Made by a program: the position numbers and the translations under genes
Origin: Actinomycetes bacterium
Lineage (GTDB): Bacteria > Actinomycetota > Acidimicrobiia > Acidimicrobiales > RAAP-2
Length of the DNA stretch: 11,032 bases
Assembly (NCBI GenBank): GCA_021849435.1
Contig: JAJZSX010000050.1
Location: 1 to 11,032 of the forward strand
Direction of reading: 5' to 3'
Notes under the pieces: generated by a model
Databases searched by the model: none
The model's input: only the letters and a program-made list of their open reading frames with translations
What the model was told of the DNA's origin: nothing
In this document: in pieces, positions 1 through 5,934 of the stretch
How positions within the stretch are numbered: the first letter of the stretch is position 1
How the letters are laid out: each line of letters starts with the position of its first letter

Positions 1-1
1 A

Positions 2-1312
2 TCTCTCGAGTTGGACGATCGGAACCTTCACTTCCTGCTCACGCCGTACCTACGCTCCGCCGGTGCGTTCGCCACCTTCGACGAGCGCTCCAAGATCCTC
101 TTCAGCTCGGACCTCTTCGGGAGTTTCGAATCGGGTCAGTCGCTCTTCGTCGACGCCGCCGCAGACATCGACGCGATTCAACGCTTCCACGAGTACTCCG
201 TGGCCAGTCGTGATGTCCTAGCCCACGCGCTGCTCGCGGTGCGCGCCGTGGCCCCGACGATGATCGCGCCCCAGCACGGACGCGTCATCGCCAGCGGCTT
301 CGTCGAGGGCGCGATTAGCGCCCTCGACGACCTCGACTGCGGCGCGCTATTGCTCACCCCGGACGACCCGGGGCTCTCGTTCCTCTTCGCGGCGAACCGG
401 ACCATCCACGGCGTGATCAACACGATGGTCAAGGAGCACGACTTCTCCACCGTCGCCGCGTATCTCGCGGGACTCGCCGTCAAGACCCTCGGTGCCGAGT
501 ACTTCGAGCTGTGGGCCGGCACCAACGGCGTCTTGTTCCGCTTCGAACGCGGTGACGACTACGCCGGACATCGCGCCGACCCGCCGGCCGACGTGGCGAG
601 CGTGCTCGCTGGCGGGGCCATCGAGCCGGGTCACCGACTCGTCCTCGCGCTGCGATCGCCAACGACCGACACCATCGATGGGGCGATGGTGTGGGGCTTT
701 CGCGAGCGTCGGGTTCCGAGCGACGCCACTATCGTGGTCCTCAACCAGATCATCTCCCTGGTCGAAGTCGGTCTCGAGCGCGAGGTCCTGCGGCGCACGA
801 CCGACCTCGAACTGTCGGACTGGCACACGCGCGCGATCTATGACCCGCTGACCGGGTTGCGCAACCGTGCCTCACTTTCCGACAGCTACCACCAACTCGC
901 GGCCTTCGACGACCGGAACCTCGACTCGCAGATGGCGGCGCTGATGGTCGACGTCGACCACTTCAAGGCGGTCAACGACACCTTCGGCCACGCCGCGGGC
1001 GACCTGCTGCTCCAGCGGATCGCGCACGCGATTCTCCAGAGCGTGCGACCGAGTGACCCGTCGTTCCGCCTCGGCGGTGAGGAGTTCCTCGTGCTGCTCT
1101 CCAACGTCGACGCCTCGAGCGCCCACCGCGCCGCCGTGCGGATCCGCGAGCGCGTCGCCGGGTCGGCACCCGACCTCCCGATCGTCACGGTGAGCGTCGG
1201 CCTGGCGTTGCGTCAGCGCAACGAGACCCAGGAGTCGCTGCTCGCGCGCGCCGACGCGGCGCTGTACCGGGCCAAGGAGAACGGCCGCGACCGCGTCGAG
1301 GTTGCTCCGTAG
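2..1312 (+). CDS. ODP/metallo-beta-lactamase-like sensor plus GGDEF diguanylate cyclase, 5' partial
   Basis: Predicted cytoplasmic diguanylate cyclase that makes c-di-GMP from two GTP. The frame is open to the window edge. The first possible start inside is TTG at 11, used for numbering below, but the protein fold requires an N-terminus further upstream. Residues about 1-125 resemble the distal half of the ODP/flavodi-iron metallo-beta-lactamase fold: TPYLRSAG, KILFSSDLFG (Asp34) and IAPQHGR (His89). The usual HxExDH ligands would lie before the window. Residues about 130-265 look like a GAF-type sensor region, a weak call. The GGDEF domain spans about 275-430, with VDVDHF (Asp314, Asp316), active site GGEEF 355-359 and an RxxD inhibitory site (Arg346-Asp349) exactly five residues before it. 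It is therefore probably active and product-inhibited. The position expected to hold an iron-binding His (residue 15) is Arg. The stop lies 4 nt from that of the opposing PAS-GGDEF-EAL gene. GGDEF is certain; ODP is likely. Confidence 0.9.
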   Translation, partial: SLELDDRNLHFLLTPYLRSAGAFATFDERSKILFSSDLFGSFESGQSLFVDAAADIDAIQRFHEYSVASRDVLAHALLAVRAVAPTMIAPQHGRVIASGFVEGAISALDDLDCGALLLTPDDPGLSFLFAANRTIHGVINTMVKEHDFSTVAAYLAGLAVKTLGAEYFELWAGTNGVLFRFERGDDYAGHRADPPADVASVLAGGAIEPGHRLVLALRSPTTDTIDGAMVWGFRERRVPSDATIVVLNQIISLVEVGLEREVLRRTTDLELSDWHTRAIYDPLTGLRNRASLSDSYHQLAAFDDRNLDSQMAALMVDVDHFKAVNDTFGHAAGDLLLQRIAHAILQSVRPSDPSFRLGGEEFLVLLSNVDASSAHRAAVRIRERVAGSAPDLPIVTVSVGLALRQRNETQESLLARADAALYRAKENGRDRVEVAP

Positions 1313-1316
1313 TCGC

Positions 1317-3413
1317 TCACGGCCCGAAGCGACGCTCGGCCAACGCGGCCACCTCGGAGGTGCCCACCGCGGGTGAGAACAGGAAGCCCTGGCCGAGGTC
1401 ACAGCCAAGGCGTCGCAGGTGAGCGAGTTGCTCGTCGGTCTCGATCCCCTCGGCGAGCACCTCGATGTCGAGCTTCCGGCCGAGCGTCACGATCGTCTCC
1501 AACAACGTCCGGGTGCGCAGGTCGTCGTGGGTGGGACTGACGAAGGACTGGTCGATCTTGATGATCCGTGGATGGACCAAGGTGAGGTAGTGCAGTGACG
1601 AGTATCCCGTCCCGAAGTCGTCCAGGGCGATGCCGATACCGAGTCGCGTCAACCGCTCGATCACGCCCAGGGTCTCGGCGACGTCACTCAGGGTCGCACT
1701 CTCGGTGACCTCGATGATGAGCCGATCGGGCGCGAACCCGCTCGACTTGAGCTCACGTTCAATGGCCGCGACGAGGTCGGGGTCGTGGAACTGTCGCGCC
1801 GAGAGGTTGACCGTGAGGTAGGGGCCGTCGCTCGCCCAGGTCGCGGCGGTGACGATCGCCTCGCGCAACGCGAAAACGCCGAGCTCGACGATGAGCCCTG
1901 ACTCCTCGGCGAGTGGGATGAATACCGACGGCGAGACGAGTCCCCGCTCCGGGTGACGCCAGCGCATGAGCGCCTCGAAGCCGACCACGGTCAACGTCGA
2001 TAGCTCGATGATGGGCTGATAGTGCATGGCGAGTTCGTCGGCCGCGAGCGCGTGGCGCAGTTCCCGCGCGAGCTCGAAGTGGCTGGCCGCCCGATGGTGC
2101 ATCGTCGGGGTGAAGAAGACGTAGCGGTTCTTGCCCTCGCGTTTGGCCTCGTAGAGCGCCACGTCGGCGTCGCGCACCAGGGTCTCGCGATCGACCCGCC
2201 CGCCGTCAAAGGTCACGACTCCGATGCTCGCGCGCTGCTCGACCACAGTCCCGGACATGGCGAACGCCTCGTCGAACACGCCGAGGAGTCGCGTGGCGAC
2301 CTGCTGCACCTCGTCGTCGCTCGACAACCCTTCGGCGAGGTAGAGGAACTCGTCACCACCGAAACGACAAAGCGTGTCCGAGGCCCGAGTGACCGACTGC
2401 ATTCGTCCCGCGACCGCCGAGAGCAACTCGTCACCGGTGATGTGGCCACGCGTGTCGTTGATCCCCTTGAAGTCGTCGAGGTCGATGAGCAGCACCGCCC
2501 CGACGCCGCCGTAACGGTCGACGCGCTCGAAGGCCTGGGCCAATCGATCGTCGAAGAGCGCCCGGTTGGCGAGCCCGGTCAGCGGATCGTGCAGGGCCTG
2601 GTGTGCGAGCTGGTCGGCGAGCTCCAGCTCGTCGGTGATATCGCGTTCGGAGTTGACGAAGTACAAGATGTCCCCGTGCTCGTCGCGCGCCGTCGATTTG
2701 GAGATCTCGACCACGATCACCCGACCGTCGGGTCTGAGGTAGCGCTTGATGTAGCGCACCCGCTCGACGTCCCCGGCGAGCAACCGCTGCTGCACCGACT
2801 CGGTGATCCCGAGGTCTTCGGGGTGGGTGAACAACGACGAGTCCCCCGCGAGCAGCTCCTCGCGGGTGCGTCCCACCATGGAGCAGAACGCGTCGTTGAC
2901 CGCGATGCAGCGGTCGTCGAGGTCGGTGAAGGCCATCGGGGCCATGTTCTCCTCGAAGGCCAACCGGAACCGCTGCTCGATCTCGTCACGGGCACGCGAG
3001 GCCGAGCGCTCCGCGCTGTCGTCGCGCACGAGCGTGATGGTCCAGGGGCGGCCGCCCAGCACGATCGGCGCCAACGCGACGTCGACGGCGAGCTCGCTAC
3101 CGTCGTGGCGCAGCAGGCTCAGGTCGAGGTGGCGACCCATGGTGCGCACCCGCCCGCCCTCGACGAATCGGCGTCGCTGGTCGACGTGCCTCGCCCGCGC
3201 GTTCGGCGGCACGATGTCCTCGATCGAGCGCCCGACGAGGTCAGGCAGGTCGTAACCGGTCAAGGTGGTGAACACCGCATTCGCGTGGCGGATCACCCCG
3301 GTGTCGTCGACGAAGGCGACCCCGTCGGGCAGCACGTTCAAGAGCCGTTCCCACGTCAGGGGGTGACGTTCGAGGAAGTCAATGAACGACTCGTCGCCGA
3401 CATTCGAAGTCAT
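1317..3413 (-). CDS. PAS-PAS-GGDEF-EAL bifunctional c-di-GMP protein
   Basis: A 698-residue soluble signalling protein. Two PAS domains (about 20-130 and 145-260, the second ending in a PAC-like ERDIT segment) are followed by GGDEF (about 270-432) and EAL (about 445-690). The cyclase half is intact: LIDLDDF, GGDEF 352-356 and an RxxD site (Arg343-Asp346). The phosphodiesterase half is also intact: EAL 480-482, NLSARQF, EVTES, LDDFGTGYSSL 597-607, KIDQSF, AEGIET and QGFLF. Either activity is therefore possible and sequence alone cannot set the net direction. No membrane segment or signal peptide is seen. The ATG at 3413 is chosen because GGGAAG lies 7 nt upstream. The frame stays open to 4169, but that extension is the antiparallel shadow of the CDF gene, is Arg-rich and shows no domain. 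It sits 113 nt downstream of the CDF gene on the same strand, so it could be read from its own promoter or by readthrough. Confidence 0.95.
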   Translation of the reverse strand: MTSNVGDESFIDFLERHPLTWERLLNVLPDGVAFVDDTGVIRHANAVFTTLTGYDLPDLVGRSIEDIVPPNARARHVDQRRRFVEGGRVRTMGRHLDLSLLRHDGSELAVDVALAPIVLGGRPWTITLVRDDSAERSASRARDEIEQRFRLAFEENMAPMAFTDLDDRCIAVNDAFCSMVGRTREELLAGDSSLFTHPEDLGITESVQQRLLAGDVERVRYIKRYLRPDGRVIVVEISKSTARDEHGDILYFVNSERDITDELELADQLAHQALHDPLTGLANRALFDDRLAQAFERVDRYGGVGAVLLIDLDDFKGINDTRGHITGDELLSAVAGRMQSVTRASDTLCRFGGDEFLYLAEGLSSDDEVQQVATRLLGVFDEAFAMSGTVVEQRASIGVVTFDGGRVDRETLVRDADVALYEAKREGKNRYVFFTPTMHHRAASHFELARELRHALAADELAMHYQPIIELSTLTVVGFEALMRWRHPERGLVSPSVFIPLAEESGLIVELGVFALREAIVTAATWASDGPYLTVNLSARQFHDPDLVAAIERELKSSGFAPDRLIIEVTESATLSDVAETLGVIERLTRLGIGIALDDFGTGYSSLHYLTLVHPRIIKIDQSFVSPTHDDLRTRTLLETIVTLGRKLDIEVLAEGIETDEQLAHLRRLGCDLGQGFLFSPAVGTSEVAALAERRFGP

Positions 3414-3420
3414 CAATACG

Positions 3421-3426
3421 CTTCCC
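3421..3426 (-). promoter_or_regulatory. Ribosome binding site of the PAS-GGDEF-EAL gene
   Basis: Read on the minus strand this is GGGAAG, 7 nt before ATG 3413. It decides the start against the much longer open frame upstream. It is one of the few recognisable Shine-Dalgarno-like sites in the window. Confidence 0.55.
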
Positions 3427-3475
3427 GTTTCTGCCCGGCCGCGCGACCCGCCGGCACCCCACCGCCATCTCGGCA

Positions 3476-3481
3476 ATCGTA
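3476..3481 (-). promoter_or_regulatory. Candidate -10 box for the PAS-GGDEF-EAL gene
   Basis: TACGAT on the minus strand, inside the 113-nt gap after the CDF gene. It would start RNA about 56 nt before ATG 3413. No convincing -35 hexamer sits 16-18 nt upstream, so the call rests on the -10 alone and on the gap between the genes. Confidence 0.3.
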
Positions 3482-3526
3482 GCGAACGCCTTTCGACCAA
3501 ACGGAGCCCGTTCCTCGGACCCTCGC

Positions 3527-4459
3527 TCAGTCGACGGGCCTGGGCGTCCAGCGCACCACGCGGGCCTCGGGCACCGCCGCACGCACGGCCGCCTCGACCG
3601 CGCGACCTGTGGTCTGGGCGGCGTCGAGCGTCGTGGCGGGCGCGACGAAGCCCTCGACCTCGACGAGGAGGGTACGCCCCATCCACCGTGCGCGTGCGTG
3701 CGCGTGCGCCACACCCTCGACGGTGGTCGCCGCCGCGATTGCGGCCACGACCACGCCCGGCTCGACCGCGTCCATCAAGTGTCTGATGAGTTCGCTCGTA
3801 ACCTCGTAGCCCACGTGGCAGATGAAACCTGTCACGAGCAGCCCGGCGAGGGCGTCGGCCCACGGCCAGCCGACCGCGACGCCGATCAGTCCGATCATGG
3901 CGCCAGCCGAGGACAGTGCGTCGAGCCAGGAGTGCTGCGCGTCGGCGACGAGCGTCGCGGACTGGATGCGCCGTCCGACCCGCAGTTTGTATCGCGCGAC
4001 GACCTGGTTGCCGATCACGCCGGTGGCGGCCGCGGCGATGCCGAAACCGACGTGGGTCGTCGAGCCGTGAATGAAGAGCTTGTGGATGCTCAGGTATCCC
4101 GCGAGGGCCGCGCTCACCCAGATCGCGAGGGCGACACCGAGCCCGGCAATGTCCTCCGCGCGCTCCCACCCGAAGGGGTGTGAGTCGGTCGCCGGTCGTC
4201 TCGAGACCCGCAGTCCGATGAAGACGACCAGTGAGGTGCTGACGTCGGCCAGGTTGTGCAGCGCGTCGCTGAGCAGCCCGACCGAGCCGCCGAGCACCGC
4301 GATCGCGAGCTCGATCAGTCCCGCGGCGCCCAGCCCGATCGCCGAGACGGCGATCGCCCGGTGCGCGTCGCCACGGTCGACCACCTCACGGGCGACCTGC
4401 GCCGGGGGCAGTGGCTCACCCGACTGGCACTCACCGACCCCGTGCACGACCCCCCTCAC
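3527..4459 (-). CDS. Cation diffusion facilitator (CDF) metal exporter
   Basis: A membrane antiporter of the CDF family, which exports Zn(II), Co(II), Ni(II), Mn(II) or similar ions in exchange for protons. 310 residues from the GTG at 4459. Hydrophobic helices begin near residue 35. The paired metal motifs are visible: HNLAD in helix 2 (His68, Asp72, with Asp65 just before) and HSWLD in helix 5 (His176, Asp180). The HPFGWERAED loop after helix 2 is typical. A cytoplasmic domain follows from about 228 (HAHARARW, LLVEVEGF). His/Asp in both sites favours zinc-like ions, but ArsR context also allows Ni or Co. The start overlaps the end of arsR by 29 nt, so translation is probably coupled. A GTG at 4384 (residue 26) is an alternative start that still keeps all helices. 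The 3' end is followed by 113 nt without a clear terminator. Confidence 0.93.
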   Translation of the reverse strand: MRGVVHGVGECQSGEPLPPAQVAREVVDRGDAHRAIAVSAIGLGAAGLIELAIAVLGGSVGLLSDALHNLADVSTSLVVFIGLRVSRRPATDSHPFGWERAEDIAGLGVALAIWVSAALAGYLSIHKLFIHGSTTHVGFGIAAAATGVIGNQVVARYKLRVGRRIQSATLVADAQHSWLDALSSAGAMIGLIGVAVGWPWADALAGLLVTGFICHVGYEVTSELIRHLMDAVEPGVVVAAIAAATTVEGVAHAHARARWMGRTLLVEVEGFVAPATTLDAAQTTGRAVEAAVRAAVPEARVVRWTPRPVD

Positions 4460-4838
4460 CGACCCGAACCACCCCGTCGGCTGCTTTCGCGACGGTCTCG
4501 AAGTCGTCGCCGTGGGTCAATGGGCCCCCAACAAGGTGGTCGCCGTGGAACAATGCCTCCTCGGCGAGCTTGCGCACGTGGGGACTATCGACGGCGTAGT
4601 AGACGCGGTTACCCTCCCGACGCACGGTGACCAGTCGTGAGAGCCGCAGTTTGGCCAAGTGCTGAGAGACGCCCGCCGGGTTCACGCCCAGGTGCGCGGC
4701 GAGTTCGTTGACGGAGTGCTCGCCGTGCAGGAGAGCCCAGACGATACGCAGCCGAGTCCGATCGGCGAGGAGTTTGAGCGTGCCGGCGGCGAGATCGATC
4801 TGTCGGTCCGTCGGCTCTCTATCTATCTGCGTAGTCAC
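4431..4838 (-). CDS. ArsR/SmtB-family metal-sensing repressor
   Basis: A 135-residue winged-helix repressor that normally leaves its operator when metal binds. The core is LKLLADRTRLRIVWALL (about 21-37), then the recognition helix NPAGVSQHLAKLRLSRLV (53-70) and the wing VRREGNRVYYAV. The C-terminal helix carries the alpha5-type metal set of CzrA/NmtR/KmtR sensors: Asp84, His87, His98, Asp100, His101. Compared with CzrA the acidic ligand is shifted one residue (Ser at the equivalent site, Asp just before). The tail adds His109, Asp111 and Asp112, as in actinobacterial Ni/Co sensors such as KmtR. There is no alpha3 cysteine box and no cysteine in the protein, so arsenic or cadmium thiolate sensing is unlikely. 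The start is GTG 4838, with no Shine-Dalgarno but a -10 box 7 nt upstream. It forms an operon with the CDF gene. Zn, Ni or Co is the likely signal. Confidence 0.93.
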   Translation of the reverse strand: MTTQIDREPTDRQIDLAAGTLKLLADRTRLRIVWALLHGEHSVNELAAHLGVNPAGVSQHLAKLRLSRLVTVRREGNRVYYAVDSPHVRKLAEEALFHGDHLVGGPLTHGDDFETVAKAADGVVRVGEGGRARGR

Positions 4839-4845
4839 GTAGATA
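4820..4845. promoter_or_regulatory. 12-2-12 inverted repeat, probable ArsR operator
   Basis: Arms TATCTA (4820-4825) and TAGATA (4840-4845) are perfect inverted repeats. Inner TG/CA (4828-4829, 4836-4837) and the central TA also pair, giving 9 of 13 matched positions over 26 bp. The 12-2-12 spacing is the layout known for SmtB/CzrA-class operators. It covers the arsR start codon and abuts the presumed arsR -10, so binding should block arsR-CDF transcription. Confidence 0.7.
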
Positions 4846-4851
4846 ATGGTA
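4846..4851 (-). promoter_or_regulatory. -10 box of arsR, probably leaderless
   Basis: TACCAT on the minus strand, 7 nt before GTG 4838, so RNA would start at or next to the start codon. No Shine-Dalgarno is present. The upstream -35 is weak. It is adjacent to the 12-2-12 repeat. Confidence 0.5.
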
Positions 4852-4900
4852 GTGGCCCTTCGTCCCCGTCGTCCGCTCTGTGTCGAGTGGCCGCACCACC

Positions 4901-4909
4901 TGCGATACT
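4901..4909 (+). promoter_or_regulatory. Extended -10 box of the CDF-like permease gene
   Basis: TG-C-GATACT on the plus strand with the hexamer ending 7 nt before GTG 4917, again the leaderless layout. No Shine-Dalgarno precedes the GTG. The divergent arsR operator is about 55 bp upstream, so shared control is possible but unproved. Confidence 0.45.
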
Positions 4910-4916
4910 CGCACCC

Positions 4917-5504
4917 GTGACCACTTACTCGCCGATGCTACGCCGGGGGCTTCGGCTCGAATACACGACGCTCGCCTGGAACGTTGTCGGCCTCGTCGTG
5001 CTCGCCTGGTCGGCGCTCGCGGCGCGCTCGGTTGCCCTTGCCGGGTTTGGTCTGGACTCGCTCATCGAGATTGGGGCGTCAATCGTGGTCGTCTGGGAAT
5101 TGACCGGCGTCGACGAGCGGCGCCAGCGTCGGGCGTTGCGCCTCATCGGTGGTGCCTTCGCCCTGCTCGCGCTCTACCTCCTCGTCCAGGGGGCCGTCGT
5201 GCTCGCGGTCCGACATCACGCTGGCCATAGCGTTGCCGGCATCGCCTGGACCGCGCTCACGGCGGTCGTCATGTTCTCGCTCGCGTGGGGCAAGGCGAAG
5301 ACCGGTCGGGCCCTGGGCAACGTCGTGCTCGAAACCGAGGGCAGGGTCACTCTGGTCGACGGCATCCTCGCCACCGCCGTCCTCGCCGGTCTCGTGCTCA
5401 ACGCCGCCCTGGGGTGGTGGTGGGCCGACCCGGTCGCCGGCTTCGTGCTCGTGTACTACGCGCTGCGCGAGTTCGTCGCCATCATGAAGCACGAATCGAC
5501 GTGA
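4917..5504 (+). CDS. Short CDF-like cation permease lacking the cytoplasmic domain
   Basis: A 195-residue integral membrane protein of the cation-transporter group related to CDF exporters. About five to six hydrophobic stretches are visible (roughly 18-38, 40-61, 74-95, 106-124, 146-164, 170-190). FGLDSLIEIGAS matches CDF helix 2 with a DxxxE pair (Asp47, Glu51). ETEGRVTLVDG sits where helix 5 should be, with Glu141 and Asp148 as candidate ligands in place of HxxxD. The protein stops after the last helix, so the metal-sensing C-terminal domain of normal CDFs is absent. GTG 4917 is chosen for its -10 box and because upstream codons in the same frame run antisense through arsR; ATG 4935 is also possible. 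Its stop overlaps the start of the next gene (GTGA). Substrate unknown; divergence from arsR suggests a metal ion. Confidence 0.85.
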   Translation: MTTYSPMLRRGLRLEYTTLAWNVVGLVVLAWSALAARSVALAGFGLDSLIEIGASIVVVWELTGVDERRQRRALRLIGGAFALLALYLLVQGAVVLAVRHHAGHSVAGIAWTALTAVVMFSLAWGKAKTGRALGNVVLETEGRVTLVDGILATAVLAGLVLNAALGWWWADPVAGFVLVYYALREFVAIMKHEST

Positions 5505-5719
5505 GCGTGGTCACTGTTTACGGCGTATGCGCGGTCACCTTCATGATGGTGATGTACGCCCTCGAGCACCGGGGCCGCCGTTTCATCGTGGGATTCGCCG
5601 TCGGCTGTCTGCTCTCGAGTCTCTACGGTTTCCTCTCGGGCGCGTGGCCCTTTGGGGTCGTCGAGCTCATCTGGTCGGGGATCGCCCTTCGGCGCTTCGT
5701 CACCACGCGCGACACCTAA
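5501..5719 (+). CDS. 72-residue two-helix membrane protein
   Basis: A small hydrophobic protein, too short for easy detection, translated from GTG 5501, which overlaps the preceding TGA by 4 nt (GTGA). Coupled translation with the permease is therefore likely and no Shine-Dalgarno is needed. Helix 1 is about 3-20 (VYGVCAVTFMMVMYAL), followed by a basic loop HRGRR. Helix 2 is about 28-45, then a Trp/Pro turn (AWPFGVVELIW, 48-58) and a short final amphipathic segment. No catalytic motif or metal ligand cluster is seen. The tight overlap suggests it is an accessory subunit or stabiliser of the permease. That role is inferred. Function unknown. Confidence 0.75.
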   Translation: MSVVTVYGVCAVTFMMVMYALEHRGRRFIVGFAVGCLLSSLYGFLSGAWPFGVVELIWSGIALRRFVTTRDT

Positions 5720-5759
5720 TGGGACTGGCGACGGCGGCGGGTCTCGCACGGCGAGGGGG

Positions 5760-5777
5760 TCGCGCCACGTGGCGCGA
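5760..5777. terminator. 18-bp perfect palindrome, probable two-way terminator
   Basis: TCGCGCCACGTGGCGCGA is a perfect palindrome. As RNA it folds into a 7-bp GC-rich stem with an ACGT loop on either strand. It lies 41 nt after the small membrane protein stop and 29 nt after the 3' end of the opposing tRNA, the expected place to stop both transcripts. There is no U tract, so it is a U-less hairpin or alternatively a protein-binding site. Confidence 0.45.
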
Positions 5778-5805
5778 ACGCCCACGAGCCAATCCGGTAA
5801 TTCGG

Positions 5806-5879
5806 TGCGGCTGGAGGGATTCGAACCCCCGACCCTCGGTTCCGTAGACCGATGCTCTAATCCGCTGAGCTACAGCCGC
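5806..5879 (-). tRNA. tRNA-Arg (anticodon ACG)
   Basis: A complete 74-nt cloverleaf on the minus strand. The acceptor stem GCGGCTG/CAGCCGC is followed by discriminator A. The D arm is GCTC...GAGC. The anticodon stem is TCGGT/ACCGA with loop CTACGGA (anticodon ACG; A34 is expected to become inosine and read CGU, CGC and CGA). The variable loop is five bases, and the T arm has the TTCGAAT loop on a GGGGG/CCCTC stem. CCA is not encoded (the gene continues CCG after A) and must be added by CCA-adding enzyme. All arms pair, so the gene looks functional. Confidence 0.97.
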
Positions 5880-5896
5880 AGTAATGCTGGCCACCC

Positions 5897-5902
5897 ATCC
5901 TA
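5897..5902 (-). promoter_or_regulatory. Candidate -10 box of tRNA-Arg
   Basis: TAGGAT on the minus strand, 17 nt before the mature tRNA 5' end, leaving room for a short 5' leader removed by RNase P. The -35 is weak. Confidence 0.4.
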
Positions 5903-5922
5903 GCCCGTCGCCGAACCGGTCC

Positions 5923-5928
5923 TACCAT
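5923..5928 (+). promoter_or_regulatory. -10 box of the M20 amidohydrolase, probably leaderless
   Basis: TACCAT, the same hexamer as at arsR, 6 nt before ATG 5935, with no Shine-Dalgarno between. It supports 5935 rather than the in-frame ATG at 5884, which lies against the tRNA 5' end. Confidence 0.5.
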
Positions 5929-5934
5929 GCGTAC

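Noticed and set aside
2022..3482. 486-codon plus-strand open frame
   Set aside because: Antisense to the PAS-GGDEF-EAL gene; composition is typical of a high-GC shadow frame and no domain is visible.
3506..3539. GCCCGT/ACGGGC inverted repeat near the CDF stop as a terminator
   Set aside because: The loop is about 22 nt and there is no T tract; too weak to call.
3685..3713. GCGTGC-type short repeats in the CDF gene
   Set aside because: They encode the His-Ala-His-Ala-Arg-Ala stretch of the cytoplasmic domain and look like GC-rich codon bias, not a functional repeat.
3414..4169. Open minus-strand frame extending the PAS-GGDEF-EAL protein to 950 residues
   Set aside because: The extension is Arg/Gly-rich, has no domain, and lies in another frame of the well-supported CDF gene; a ribosome site precedes ATG 3413.
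4659..4916. Upstream extension of the CDF-like permease frame
   Set aside because: It runs antisense through arsR and its operator and encodes no membrane segment; GTG 4917 with a -10 box is a better start.
5527..5903. Plus-strand open frames ending in GWRDSNPRPSVP or EGFEPPTLGSV
   Set aside because: These peptides are the well-known false translation of the antisense strand of a tRNA gene; the tRNA-Arg explains them.
5884..5934. ATG 5884 as start of the amidohydrolase
   Set aside because: It adds 17 residues unlike the family and lies in the tRNA promoter; ATG 5935 has a -10 box 6 nt upstream.
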